Assembly: GCA_964578975.1 (NCBI GenBank)
Contig: CAZOFA010000089.1
Coordinates: forward strand, 1 to 7,517
Length of the DNA stretch: 7,517 nucleotides
From: CAYRUP01 sp964578975
Lineage (GTDB): Bacteria; Pseudomonadota; Gammaproteobacteria; DSM-16500
Direction of reading: 5' to 3'
Positions 1-7,388 of this stretch are shown here, piece after piece. Every line of letters begins with the position of its first letter. Position 1 is the stretch's first letter. A model generated the notes under the pieces. The model saw only the letters and a list, made by a program, of their open reading frames with translations, was not told the origin of the DNA and searched no databases. The position numbers and the translations under genes were made by a program.

Positions 1-165
1 GGTTAAAAACTTGCCCACCCCCCACCCGCGCCGCTGCCCGCACCCACCTCCCCCACACGGGGAGCGGTTAAAACCCGTAGGCCCCCGCCCCCCTTGTGGG
101 AGAGGTCGGCGCGTTTTTCGCGACGGGTGAGGGGGTGCGGGTGAGGGGGTGTGGGTGAGGGGTGT
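1..165 (-). repeat. GC-rich composite intergenic repeat, left copy
   Basis: This GC-rich block ends one base before the transporter stop codon and contrasts sharply with the AT-rich coding DNA. Reverse-complemented, it aligns with the right end of the window. Positions 90-110 match the complement of 7421-7441 over 21 bases without mismatch, and 122-134 match the complement of 7392-7404 over 13 bases. Further out, the CCCACACGGGG core near 52-62, an AAAA-containing patch near 69-73 and a C-rich stretch near 11-26 have counterparts in the same order. Hairpins visible here are CGCG-T5-CGCG (110-122) and CTCCCC/GGGGAG (48-53 with 59-64). Strand is given as minus because the element reads in the same orientation relative to the upstream gene as the right copy does. 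It resembles the palindromic intergenic repeats common in proteobacteria; I cannot name the family. No gene is seen in it. Confidence 0.85.
125..165. repeat. 14-bp tandem repeat, about three units
   Basis: Three consecutive units of the type GGGTGAGGGGGTGY lie at 125-138, 139-152 and 153-165; the last unit is one G shorter. The array is the gene-proximal end of the left repeat element and touches the transporter stop codon at 166-168. The right copy of the element has only one such unit (complement of about 7390-7401), so the array looks like a local expansion. Confidence 0.9.
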
Positions 166-1512
166 TCAGAATGACCAAGGCAAAATCATCATCACAATCA
201 CCACAATCGAAATCGGTACCACAAACCTCACTAAAAACTGCCAAACTTGATACACTCTCGGTTTAAATCCCAATTCATTTTCAGTAATACTGCGCTTCAA
301 CACCCATCCCGCAAAAATCGCTGTCAGCAGCGCCGAAATCGGAATCAAAATTTTATTGGTTAAATTACTAATCGCAGTCATCACATTCACATGGAAGATC
401 GTAAAATTAGGTGCAACTGTGATAGAAAATACAATAAACGTTCCCAATAAAAATGCGCCACTAAACACAATCAATGTCGCCGCAACACGCGACAAATTAA
501 ATCGTTCAATCAAAATCACCGTCGCCGATTCTGCCATGGCAATCGTCGGGGTCCATGCAGCAATAAGCGTCGCAAAGATAAAGCATGTTGTGATAATACT
601 GCCATGTGCTGTATGCGAAAATGAATATAACGTATCATGAAACTCTTGCATGGTTGACATCAATTCATGCGTCGAGGTGAACAAAGGATAAATCACAAAA
701 TAGGCGAGTAGTGAAATAATCGCATCAAAACAAATGATCAAAAGCGTAGAGCGTCCCAGCGGTACTGAATACGGTAAATACGATCCATACACAATCATAA
801 TACCCATGCCGACACCCAATTTAAAAAATGCATACATCAGTGCCGCAAAAAGTACCGTGGTCCATGTGTCATAGTTGGGGGTGAAATCAAAAAGATAACT
901 GACCGCTTGAGAGAAATTTCCAACCACGCAGCTGTAAATTGCTAAACCCAATAAAATAATGAAATAGGTTGGAACAGTGATGCGCGAAATCGTTTCTAAA
1001 CCACGTTTGATGCCACGCAAAATCACCAACATCGTCACAAATAAGAATGCAATAAAACACATTTCAAGCATAACAAATTGGTTAGAGATCGGACCTTTCA
1101 CAGGTGAAATAAAATTATAAAAATGTGCGAGTGTATCTTTAAAAAGATTAGATAAATACGCAACGGGATAACTGACCGAAACGCTATAACTGGATAACGA
1201 CAAAAATAAAATAATAAAACATAACCAACCAAGCCAGCGCCAACGACGCGTGGCGCCAGTCTCCATGGCTAAAATAGAAAATGCACCGACCGGATTTTGT
1301 TTTCCACGTCGACCAATGATGAGCTCGGCAAATAAAATCGGTAAACTAATTAAAAGTTCACACAAAATATAAAATAAAACAAACGAGCCACCGAATTTAT
1401 ACACGTAATAAGGAAATCGAGTAATATTCCCCAAGCCCACAATTGCACCGGTGGTCACGAGTAGATAAATTGTCATGGAAGACCAGTACGGTCTCGGTTC
1501 ATTTGTTTTCAT
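166..1512 (-). CDS. NSS/SNF-family sodium-dependent transporter (amino-acid type)
   Basis: This is an inner-membrane protein of the neurotransmitter:sodium symporter family (LeuT fold), expected to couple Na+ entry to uptake of an amino acid or related amine. The 448 residues contain about 11 hydrophobic helices, the usual bacterial count: roughly 14-32, 42-66, 93-116, 149-167, 178-200, 217-243, 253-278, 305-334, 343-366, 386-406 and 423-445. The family signature in helix 1 is clear at residues 22-36 (GAIVGLGNITRFPYY), followed by GG at 41-42 and GRRG at 67-70. Helix 6 carries the glycine-rich break KLGVGMG (231-237). Two oddities are Thr31 where the family usually has Trp, and TPT at 321-323 where the Na2 region usually reads TSS. 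Its ATG overlaps the stop of the upstream giant gene as ATGA, and AAGGA (1523-1527) lies 10 bases before it. The substrate cannot be told from sequence. Confidence 0.93.
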   Translation of the reverse strand: MKTNEPRPYWSSMTIYLLVTTGAIVGLGNITRFPYYVYKFGGSFVLFYILCELLISLPILFAELIIGRRGKQNPVGAFSILAMETGATRRWRWLGWLCFIILFLSLSSYSVSVSYPVAYLSNLFKDTLAHFYNFISPVKGPISNQFVMLEMCFIAFLFVTMLVILRGIKRGLETISRITVPTYFIILLGLAIYSCVVGNFSQAVSYLFDFTPNYDTWTTVLFAALMYAFFKLGVGMGIMIVYGSYLPYSVPLGRSTLLIICFDAIISLLAYFVIYPLFTSTHELMSTMQEFHDTLYSFSHTAHGSIITTCFIFATLIAAWTPTIAMAESATVILIERFNLSRVAATLIVFSGAFLLGTFIVFSITVAPNFTIFHVNVMTAISNLTNKILIPISALLTAIFAGWVLKRSITENELGFKPRVYQVWQFLVRFVVPISIVVIVMMILPWSF

Positions 1513-4500
1513 GAAGATAATTTCCTTAATTGTCCTGCGGGTGTCAAATCTAAACGTTGTTTCAACACCCCAAGTGTTTGTCTTAAGTCATACGCTAAAT
1601 CTTCAAATGGATCTTTGTGATGAGCTTTTTTCTGTAACGCTAAAAGTTGTGTTTGATCCGATTCCAATTTTTTTATCATTTGAATTAATTTAGGACCGTC
1701 CGCACTCACCGCTTCCTGTTTTACATGGAATAAGCGTGATTTAATTTCAGATAATACTTTTTCTTCTTCGCGTGACAGCTCAAATCCAGCCAAATATTTT
1801 TTCATGCGTTTAATTTCTGCGGGTGAGATGGAGAATGGTTCTTCATTAAATTTATATCCGGTATGATTTACTTTTTCTAAATTCGCACCTTTTGCAGCAA
1901 GTATCAATAAAAATAAACGTGCTTGCTCAGGATTGCCACATACGTTTTCAAGAATAATTTTATGCGGGGGAATTTTTTCTGCTTTAAATGTTTCATACCA
2001 AATCTTCGCCATGTTCAGCACATCTTGATTCCAATACATGACATTACTAAAGTGCTCATACAATTTATTTGCAAACGCTTTTTCGTCATTGACAAAACTT
2101 TTCGAAAAAAATCGTCCTGAATTAGGAGGAAGCGTTAATATTCCATCATGAATTAACGGCAAAATTAAATGTTGATAAAGATTATTTTTGGTGACGATTT
2201 CGGGCGGTTTAAAGCGTTGCAATTTATCAATATAATTAGTTTTAATAAGATCACGTAAATCATCTTGAGAAAATCGAGCACCTATCTGCGGCGACATTTT
2301 TAAAATTTCTTGCGCTAAAATATTTTCAAACGATACATTGGGGTCCTCAAAATCAACTAATTTTGTTCGCCCCTGTTCTTTTACTAATAGTGCACCGGCA
2401 CCGGTTTTGTTGGCAGGATTTTCTAAAATAATCGCTTTATCCGGCGTGGCAGCTTCACCGATGGTCGTACGTTTTTCACTGATTGCAGCAATGTTGCCGA
2501 GTGGAGACGGTTGCGGTTGACTAAAATGTTCGGCGGTTTGTTGAATAAATGTTTTACCCGGTTCTTTTTCCAACGTAACCGTTGTGGTGTGATAGAGTTG
2601 TTTAATGCCTCGGTCGGCAGGTTTTAATTCTTCTTCATAAACACTCGGCGCATCAAATAAAGGTAAATCATCGTCATCAGCATATTTCGCTTCGGCTATT
2701 TCCGCTACTTTAAGCTGATCGAGTGACACAGCCTCAAAAAATTCGTCGGAAATTAATTGATCGCGTTGTTGATGATACGGATTAATTTGGTATAGATTAT
2801 TGTAATATTGCATCGATCCCTTATTTTGCAACTCAGTAAATACACGAACAATATTTTCTTGGGTTTCTTGTGGCGCGTGGGCATATAAATTTTGTATGAG
2901 TAGGTAAGCATCATCACATATTTTTACTAAATGCTGTCTTCTCGATTTTTTATACTCAGGACTACTGTATTGATCTAAGTAAAACATGCACTCTGCTAAC
3001 TTTGATAGAAGTGGATTACCATTCAATAGTCCATCTTTTTCTAAAATTTCTTTCATAAAATGTAAACGCGTTAAATAATTGTGTGCGCGAGCACTTTGGT
3101 TTTTTATATTAAAATCCTCTTTCAAAAACGGTGTGATTCCTTCATTTTCACCTTTGAGTACCTCGCGCGTTTTGTCTTCGAGTAATTGTTGTAAATTATA
3201 ACTTTCCCCGCTTACCCAACGTTTATTGTGAAACACATGATAGAGAAAACTTCTCGAATGGCCGTGTGAATCACCCCGAAAATGATGTTTGTTCTCCAGG
3301 CAATAATTAGGATTAGCCAAAATAAATTGCGTTAATTTAACATCGTCTGCTTCAAATCGCTTGAGTGCTGGATTGTAGGTAAAACACAAGCTTAATTCGA
3401 TTTCCATACCAAATTGACGCATATTGACTAAACGTGCGTACATGATTTCTTTCAAAAATCCTTTAGCAACATCCGCACATACATCAATATCATCTTTTGG
3501 TAATAAGGAATCATCCACGCCAATGCGTTTTACCATTCTTCTAAATTCATTGGGATCATCGCGATAATTTTCTACTCCAGTATTAATTTCATCATCAATC
3601 ACTTCATTGATGGTTTCGATAGTCATCACGCCCGCTGTATTTCTAATTGCTTGTGCCATGCGTTCACTACAACGCACGGCTTCACTATATTCGGCTGCAT
3701 GGTAAGTTGGTTCTGGACTGCGTCTGTCTTCATCCCAGAAATATAAAACAGGGCGCATCGCGCGAATCATGTTATGCCACAGTCCTTGACGATTCGGATG
3801 GATTTTACCATCCAGCCAAATCATGCCGCCTGCGTGATCGATATTGAGAAATTGTTTTAACCGCTCGCTGAAACCAATGTTGCCGCTGTGTACATCTGAA
3901 TCTTTTGTCCACCACGATGCAATTAATGCTTCTTCAAGACCATCATAATTTTCTACGTCATGAAGCTCGGAAATTTTGTCATACACTCTTTTTGCATCGC
4001 CACCAAAATATTTTTTTCGCGTGCCGGCCATTTTGACGCGATGATCGAGTCCCGCCAGTTTGTGTGTCTCAGTAAAATCGTCAAACGCCAACGAAACCGC
4101 ATAGACATTTGCGCCCGTACGTGGTTTGGTTGGATCACGAACCAGATAAGTATTGGCGACAAAATCATGTTGTTGATTGACAAGACTTGCTTTCAAACGT
4201 CCACACAATGATTCAATAATATTTTTGCGAAAACAACTTTCGCGTTTAATCATAACGCGTTGCGTGTGAATTTTACCGTCAGGCGTTTGATAACATCCCA
4301 CATACCAACCACCAAATGGTCCTGCTTGTTGAGCCCCGCCTTCACCTTTCGGTGCAACATAACGATAATGACGCATGTCGCGCGACATATAACGACGTAA
4401 ATCTCCCTGGCGCGGCGAATCAGTCGGCACGAATGAAACAGGTTGTAAAAATAGATTATTACGATTGATCGGATCAGCCGGAATTGCTTCGATCACCTCT

Positions 4501-6422
4501 CGCCAAATTTCATGATCGAGGCTGGTCGCTGTAGTTTTGAGGCGTGTGAGAAAGTCTTCTTGCTTAAAGTTTTTAAGCTGCATTTTACAGGCTGCGATTT
4601 CTGCCTGGCTTGCCGCAATCACTGCTTCTAATTCTTTAATTTTTTTGAGTGGTAATTTGCGCTCTACTTGATTAAATACCGCTAAATCGTGTTGCGCGCG
4701 ATGAAGCGCGTCTTGCGCATCCGCTAATTTTGTATAAAGGTAAATGATATCGGTTTCAGCGACACCTGGAGTCAGTTCCAGTGAGATCGCAAATTTATTT
4801 TTGAGTGCTTGATAAAAGGCAGCTCTTGCTCGAGGATCGAGCGTATTGGCAATTTCAAATAAACTATCAATCGCGCTATCATGTGACTTTGCATCAGCCA
4901 GTTGTGACATCAACATGAAGCCTAGAGTTTGTGAAAGATTGGGTTCTGTCGGTGGTGTGCGTTGAATTTTTTGATTATTAATTTCTAAATCGATTTTTGC
5001 TGAGCGGTATTGATCTTTATTCGCTTCCCACCAGGCGGGTAAATCATCCGATATTCTTCCTTCTTTGACTGCTCTTTGCCATTGTTTAAATGCACGCTCG
5101 GGTAATGCCAGTGGTTTTTCTTGTTTTTCTTTTTTTAACTTTTTATAGAGCGCGGGCAGTGAAATAATTTTTGCTTGGTTATCTTCTTTATATTGTCGAT
5201 AAGCACGTGCAAATAAAGCACGTTTCGACTTTTCATTTTTACTGCATTCAACCCACTCGTTTCCTTCTTTGCGTAAAAAAACGCGATCGTTGGTCACCGT
5301 TAAATAGACACAGTCTCTATTGTGTTTTGCTTGCGCTCGCATATAAGCGCGTCGTGCGCGCGCGGAGCGCCATTTTCCTAAGAAAAAATTAAACGGATCA
5401 TATCTTTTTGATTCACAACCAATATGTAGATTGTTGATGGTGATCTTTCGATCCTTGGTGTGCTCATCATTAAATTCACTACTCCATGCACGCGAGTTTC
5501 CCATGCGCATCACAGAACGTTTAAATCGTTGTTTTTCAGGTTCAGTTTCACCGCCGACGACTTTACTAAACACTTGTTGCACGTTGTCATCTTTGGCAAA
5601 TTTGTTAATGGTACTTTCTCTCAGACCAGACACAAAAGTATCAGGGATGACTACATGAAGATTGGGATTTTGCACGACAGCTTCTTGAATTTTCCTTTTC
5701 ATTTTGAGTTTAGTTTCATCATGAAGATCGTCAATTCCCGGATAACCTTTTTGTAAGGCAAGTTGTAAAAGCAATTGACGCATTTGCGACACTTCGCGTT
5801 CCGTTCCGCCATCGATCGAAACGATCGTATTACCACTCAAATCCGTATCGTCTCGTTCCATCACTTCAGTGCCGACATAGTCGACTAATGCATCTGATGC
5901 AAAACTTTTACCTGATGCGGAAGGCCCGCCTACCCAGAGCACCAGTCTTTTTTTCCATTTAGGGCCATCGTGATGTGTTGTCGATTGCAAGAAAACTGCA
6001 TTTCTGAAAGCGGCGCTATTGCGTTCTTCTTCAATCGCGTCGTGATAGAGCTTTAAGCCGTAGCTGCCTAATAATTCTTTCATCGTTACTAAATAGGATT
6101 CGGGATCATCTTCTCTGAAGTCACCCTTGGATAAATCAACTGTTTTGCCATTTTCATAAATTTCAGCGAGTTTTTCCAGAAAAAGTGTGCGCGCGGTTTT
6201 GTTGTCTTGGGTGGTCGTTTTGTATTGACGTTTAGTGCTATCAAATTCATGTAACGCCTCATAACCCCTGTCACCTAACAATTCTAGAGCCTTCTTATTG
6301 GCGTCTGCAGAAGACATGTCCGCGTCATATTTATCGATTTCCGATCGCAACAAGAGAAAAGGATTGTCCGCTTTTACTCTCGGTTTCTGCCTTTGATGGC
6401 GGCGCATACGCATATTAATCAC
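1509..6422 (-). CDS. Giant multidomain protein: zeta-toxin-like P-loop domain plus kinase-like domain; putative effector
   Basis: I do not recognise this 1637-residue protein as a named gene. It has a basic N-terminus (MRMRRHQRQKPRVK) and no signal peptide or membrane helix, so it should be cytosolic or delivered by a signal-peptide-independent system. Residues about 158-345 resemble a zeta-toxin/polynucleotide-kinase P-loop fold: Walker A GPSASGKS (166-173), then SIDGG (202-206) followed by RE and QMRQ, then a hydrophobic strand ending in Asp261. Residues about 560-628 are likely coiled coil. Residues about 705-880 carry a protein-kinase-like set: Lys726 (VMIK), Glu737 (IIESL), Asp843-x-His-x-x-Asn848, and Asp862 in NIDHAGG. 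Residues 1041-1060 are His-rich. The region 1260-1637 is unassigned; an acidic stretch (1248-1252) and a Pro/Gln-rich linker near 1300 separate it from the rest. The reading frame is intact over 4.9 kb. The gene is first in an operon with the transporter. A Dot/Icm-type effector is a reasonable guess, not shown. Confidence 0.85.
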   Translation of the reverse strand: MINMRMRRHQRQKPRVKADNPFLLLRSEIDKYDADMSSADANKKALELLGDRGYEALHEFDSTKRQYKTTTQDNKTARTLFLEKLAEIYENGKTVDLSKGDFREDDPESYLVTMKELLGSYGLKLYHDAIEEERNSAAFRNAVFLQSTTHHDGPKWKKRLVLWVGGPSASGKSFASDALVDYVGTEVMERDDTDLSGNTIVSIDGGTEREVSQMRQLLLQLALQKGYPGIDDLHDETKLKMKRKIQEAVVQNPNLHVVIPDTFVSGLRESTINKFAKDDNVQQVFSKVVGGETEPEKQRFKRSVMRMGNSRAWSSEFNDEHTKDRKITINNLHIGCESKRYDPFNFFLGKWRSARARRAYMRAQAKHNRDCVYLTVTNDRVFLRKEGNEWVECSKNEKSKRALFARAYRQYKEDNQAKIISLPALYKKLKKEKQEKPLALPERAFKQWQRAVKEGRISDDLPAWWEANKDQYRSAKIDLEINNQKIQRTPPTEPNLSQTLGFMLMSQLADAKSHDSAIDSLFEIANTLDPRARAAFYQALKNKFAISLELTPGVAETDIIYLYTKLADAQDALHRAQHDLAVFNQVERKLPLKKIKELEAVIAASQAEIAACKMQLKNFKQEDFLTRLKTTATSLDHEIWREVIEAIPADPINRNNLFLQPVSFVPTDSPRQGDLRRYMSRDMRHYRYVAPKGEGGAQQAGPFGGWYVGCYQTPDGKIHTQRVMIKRESCFRKNIIESLCGRLKASLVNQQHDFVANTYLVRDPTKPRTGANVYAVSLAFDDFTETHKLAGLDHRVKMAGTRKKYFGGDAKRVYDKISELHDVENYDGLEEALIASWWTKDSDVHSGNIGFSERLKQFLNIDHAGGMIWLDGKIHPNRQGLWHNMIRAMRPVLYFWDEDRRSPEPTYHAAEYSEAVRCSERMAQAIRNTAGVMTIETINEVIDDEINTGVENYRDDPNEFRRMVKRIGVDDSLLPKDDIDVCADVAKGFLKEIMYARLVNMRQFGMEIELSLCFTYNPALKRFEADDVKLTQFILANPNYCLENKHHFRGDSHGHSRSFLYHVFHNKRWVSGESYNLQQLLEDKTREVLKGENEGITPFLKEDFNIKNQSARAHNYLTRLHFMKEILEKDGLLNGNPLLSKLAECMFYLDQYSSPEYKKSRRQHLVKICDDAYLLIQNLYAHAPQETQENIVRVFTELQNKGSMQYYNNLYQINPYHQQRDQLISDEFFEAVSLDQLKVAEIAEAKYADDDDLPLFDAPSVYEEELKPADRGIKQLYHTTTVTLEKEPGKTFIQQTAEHFSQPQPSPLGNIAAISEKRTTIGEAATPDKAIILENPANKTGAGALLVKEQGRTKLVDFEDPNVSFENILAQEILKMSPQIGARFSQDDLRDLIKTNYIDKLQRFKPPEIVTKNNLYQHLILPLIHDGILTLPPNSGRFFSKSFVNDEKAFANKLYEHFSNVMYWNQDVLNMAKIWYETFKAEKIPPHKIILENVCGNPEQARLFLLILAAKGANLEKVNHTGYKFNEEPFSISPAEIKRMKKYLAGFELSREEEKVLSEIKSRLFHVKQEAVSADGPKLIQMIKKLESDQTQLLALQKKAHHKDPFEDLAYDLRQTLGVLKQRLDLTPAGQLRKLSS
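1523..1527 (-). promoter_or_regulatory. Ribosome binding site of the transporter gene
   Basis: On the minus strand AAGGA lies 10 bases before the ATG at 1510-1512. It sits inside the last codons of the giant upstream gene. With the ATGA stop/start overlap it suggests translational coupling, and it supports this start for the transporter. Confidence 0.6.
3783..4310 (-). other. Protein-kinase-like catalytic motif set (residues about 705-880)
   Basis: The ordered residues are Gly-rich GPFGGWYVG (701-709), Lys726 at the end of a strand (QRVMIK), Glu737 in the following helix, a catalytic-loop-like DVHSGN (843-848), and a metal-binding Asp862 in LNIDHAGG. This order matches the protein-kinase-like superfamily, especially its atypical branches (phosphoinositide-kinase-like and HipA-like), where the loop reads D-x-H-x-x-N and the DFG motif is altered. 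About 80 residues lie between Glu737 and the double Trp (837-838) just before the catalytic loop, consistent with a hinge region. All core catalytic positions are present, so activity is plausible. Whether it acts on protein, lipid or a small molecule is unknown. Confidence 0.5.
4539..4745 (-). other. Predicted coiled coil (residues about 560-628)
   Basis: This stretch is rich in Ala, Leu, Lys, Glu and Gln and has almost no helix breakers apart from one Pro at 591. Hydrophobic residues recur at heptad-like spacing in two runs, about 561-588 and 592-625. It separates the P-loop domain from the kinase-like region and may be a linker or a dimerisation element. This was judged by eye only. Confidence 0.5.
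5388..5951 (-). other. Zeta-toxin-like P-loop kinase domain (residues about 158-345)
   Basis: The segment begins with a hydrophobic strand (LVLWV) leading into Walker A GPSASGKS, with Lys172 and Ser173 as the expected phosphate and Mg2+ ligands. About 30 residues later comes VSIDGGTEREVSQMR. Its Asp204 and Arg208 occupy the place of the D-x-D-x-x-R-type motif that zeta toxins and related small-molecule kinases use for substrate binding. A later strand, LHVVIPDTF (255-263), fits a Walker-B-like or second-core strand. Family members phosphorylate UDP-N-acetylglucosamine or other small molecules. The substrate here is unknown, and no antitoxin gene lies next to it, so a classical toxin-antitoxin role is unlikely. 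Confidence 0.6.
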
Positions 6423-6430
6423 CGATCCTT
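6411..6430 (-). promoter_or_regulatory. Start region of the giant gene: GTG versus ATG
   Basis: The longest frame begins with GTG at 6420-6422. The Shine-Dalgarno-like AAGGA (6426-6430, minus strand) is only 3 bases before that GTG, which is close. In-frame ATG codons follow at 6411-6413 (12 bases after AAGGA) and 6405-6407. Neither spacing is ideal, so the true start may be the GTG or the ATG three codons later. The difference is three residues. Confidence 0.5.
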
Positions 6431-6451
6431 AAAATCGAGGCTTATGTCTCA

Positions 6452-6457
6452 ATTATA
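6452..6457 (-). promoter_or_regulatory. Probable -10 box of the giant gene/transporter operon
   Basis: The minus strand reads TATAAT here, a perfect sigma-70 -10 hexamer. It would start transcription near 6445, leaving a leader of about 20 bases before the start codon. I see no good TTGACA-like -35 at 16-18 bases upstream, so the promoter may be weak or need an activator. Confidence 0.5.
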
Positions 6458-6560
6458 GAACATTTTCTGGGCAGACTGGGCGACGCATAAGAGAATTGTT
6501 ATATTAATCATATAGTTAGTTATTTTTAAGTAATTAAAATCTTGTAAATAAACCATTTTC

Positions 6561-6590
6561 TTGTCATTCTACATTCCCATCGTTTACAAT
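6561..6590 (+). promoter_or_regulatory. Sigma-70-type promoter of tpiA
   Basis: TTGTCA (6561-6566) and TACAAT (6585-6590) each differ from the consensus -35 and -10 at one base and are 18 bases apart. Transcription would start near 6597, giving a leader of about 23 bases. This fits a constitutively expressed glycolytic gene. Confidence 0.6.
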
Positions 6591-6619
6591 CATCGCCATT
6601 TAAAACTAGGCATTTCTCT

Positions 6620-7372
6620 ATGCGCAAAAAAATGGTTGCCGGTAATTGGAAAATGCATGCTTCTCGCGTAGAAGCACGTGAGTTATTCAGTGCGATTAAA
6701 GAAGGTGCGGATGCATTTTCTGCGATCGATATCGTGGTGTTTCCGAGTTTTATCCATTTACAACAAGCAGAAAAAATATTGGCGGATAGTTTGGTTGCGT
6801 GGGGCGGACAAAATCTTTATTTGAATAATGCCGGTGCGTTTACCGGTGAAATTTCAGGACCGATGTTGGTGGATTATGGCTGCCAATATGTCTTGGTTGG
6901 GCATTCAGAACGACGCATGTTATTTCACGAAGATGTGAATTTAGTCGCCGCAAAATTCAGAGTGGCGCAGCAGTTTGGTTTGCAACCCATTTTGTGTGTG
7001 GGCGAAACACTCGAACAACGTCAACAAAAACAAACACAAGATATTATCAAACAACAGCTTGCATCTGTTATAGAAGCTGTTAGCATTGACGCTTTTCGAC
7101 ATGCAGTGATTGCTTATGAACCTGTTTGGGCAATCGGCACGGGCTTAACCGCGACACCCGATCAAGCGCAAGAAGTGCATGCATTTATACGAAATTTATT
7201 AGCGGAATATAGTGCAGAGGCGGCTAAAAACACGCGTTTGCTGTATGGCGGTAGTGTCAAGGCAGACAATGCGAAAGGATTGTTTAGCATGCCTGATATT
7301 GATGGTGGTTTAGTGGGTGGTGCATCGTTGGATGCGAAAGCTTTTTTAGCTATTTGTCGGGCGGCGTTGTAG
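6620..7372 (+). CDS. tpiA: Triosephosphate isomerase
   Basis: This cytosolic enzyme interconverts dihydroxyacetone phosphate and glyceraldehyde 3-phosphate in glycolysis and gluconeogenesis. The 250 residues match the usual bacterial length, and all hallmarks are present: GNWKMH with Asn9 and Lys11, GHSERR with catalytic His95, AYEPVWAIGTG with catalytic Glu167 and the flexible lid loop, LLYGGSVK (207-214), and GLVGGASL (230-237) for phosphate binding. The ATG at 6620 is preceded by a weak AGG (6608-6610) 9 bases upstream and a good sigma-70 promoter. It is transcribed divergently from the giant gene. In many gammaproteobacteria secG follows tpiA directly; here a repeat element follows and no secG is visible before the window ends. 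The gene looks intact and ordinary. Confidence 0.98.
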   Translation: MRKKMVAGNWKMHASRVEARELFSAIKEGADAFSAIDIVVFPSFIHLQQAEKILADSLVAWGGQNLYLNNAGAFTGEISGPMLVDYGCQYVLVGHSERRMLFHEDVNLVAAKFRVAQQFGLQPILCVGETLEQRQQKQTQDIIKQQLASVIEAVSIDAFRHAVIAYEPVWAIGTGLTATPDQAQEVHAFIRNLLAEYSAEAAKNTRLLYGGSVKADNAKGLFSMPDIDGGLVGGASLDAKAFLAICRAAL

Positions 7373-7388
7373 AATGTTTAGCAGCGTT

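Larger units (their letters stand above)
6423..6619. other. Divergent intergenic region
   Basis: This AT-rich gap of 197 bases separates the giant-gene operon (minus) from tpiA (plus). It holds the two proposed promoters and short A/T-rich runs (about 6498-6552) but no reading frame of note, no RNA gene that I recognise, and none of the GC-rich repeat seen at the window edges. Confidence 0.8.

Noticed and set aside
125..165. CRISPR array
   Set aside because: Units of 14 bases follow each other without spacers.
1482..1976. Ankyrin repeat near residues 1495-1516 of the giant protein
   Set aside because: A single LLILAAKGANLE stretch is suggestive, but there is no neighbouring second repeat and the typical TPLH motif is absent.
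3960..4211. Small plus-strand reading frames opposite the giant gene (also near 5171-5756 and 3647-3847)
   Set aside because: They lie fully antisense to a well-supported coding frame, have no convincing ribosome binding sites, and encode no recognisable motifs.
5388..5951. Classical zeta toxin of a toxin-antitoxin pair
   Set aside because: The P-loop domain is part of a 1637-residue protein. No small epsilon-like antitoxin gene precedes it; the neighbours are a transporter and divergent tpiA.
6498..6545. PmrA-type or other response-regulator operator (TTAA pairs near 6525-6540)
   Set aside because: TTAA motifs are present, but their spacing does not match a direct repeat of one helical turn, and such motifs are expected by chance in AT-rich DNA.
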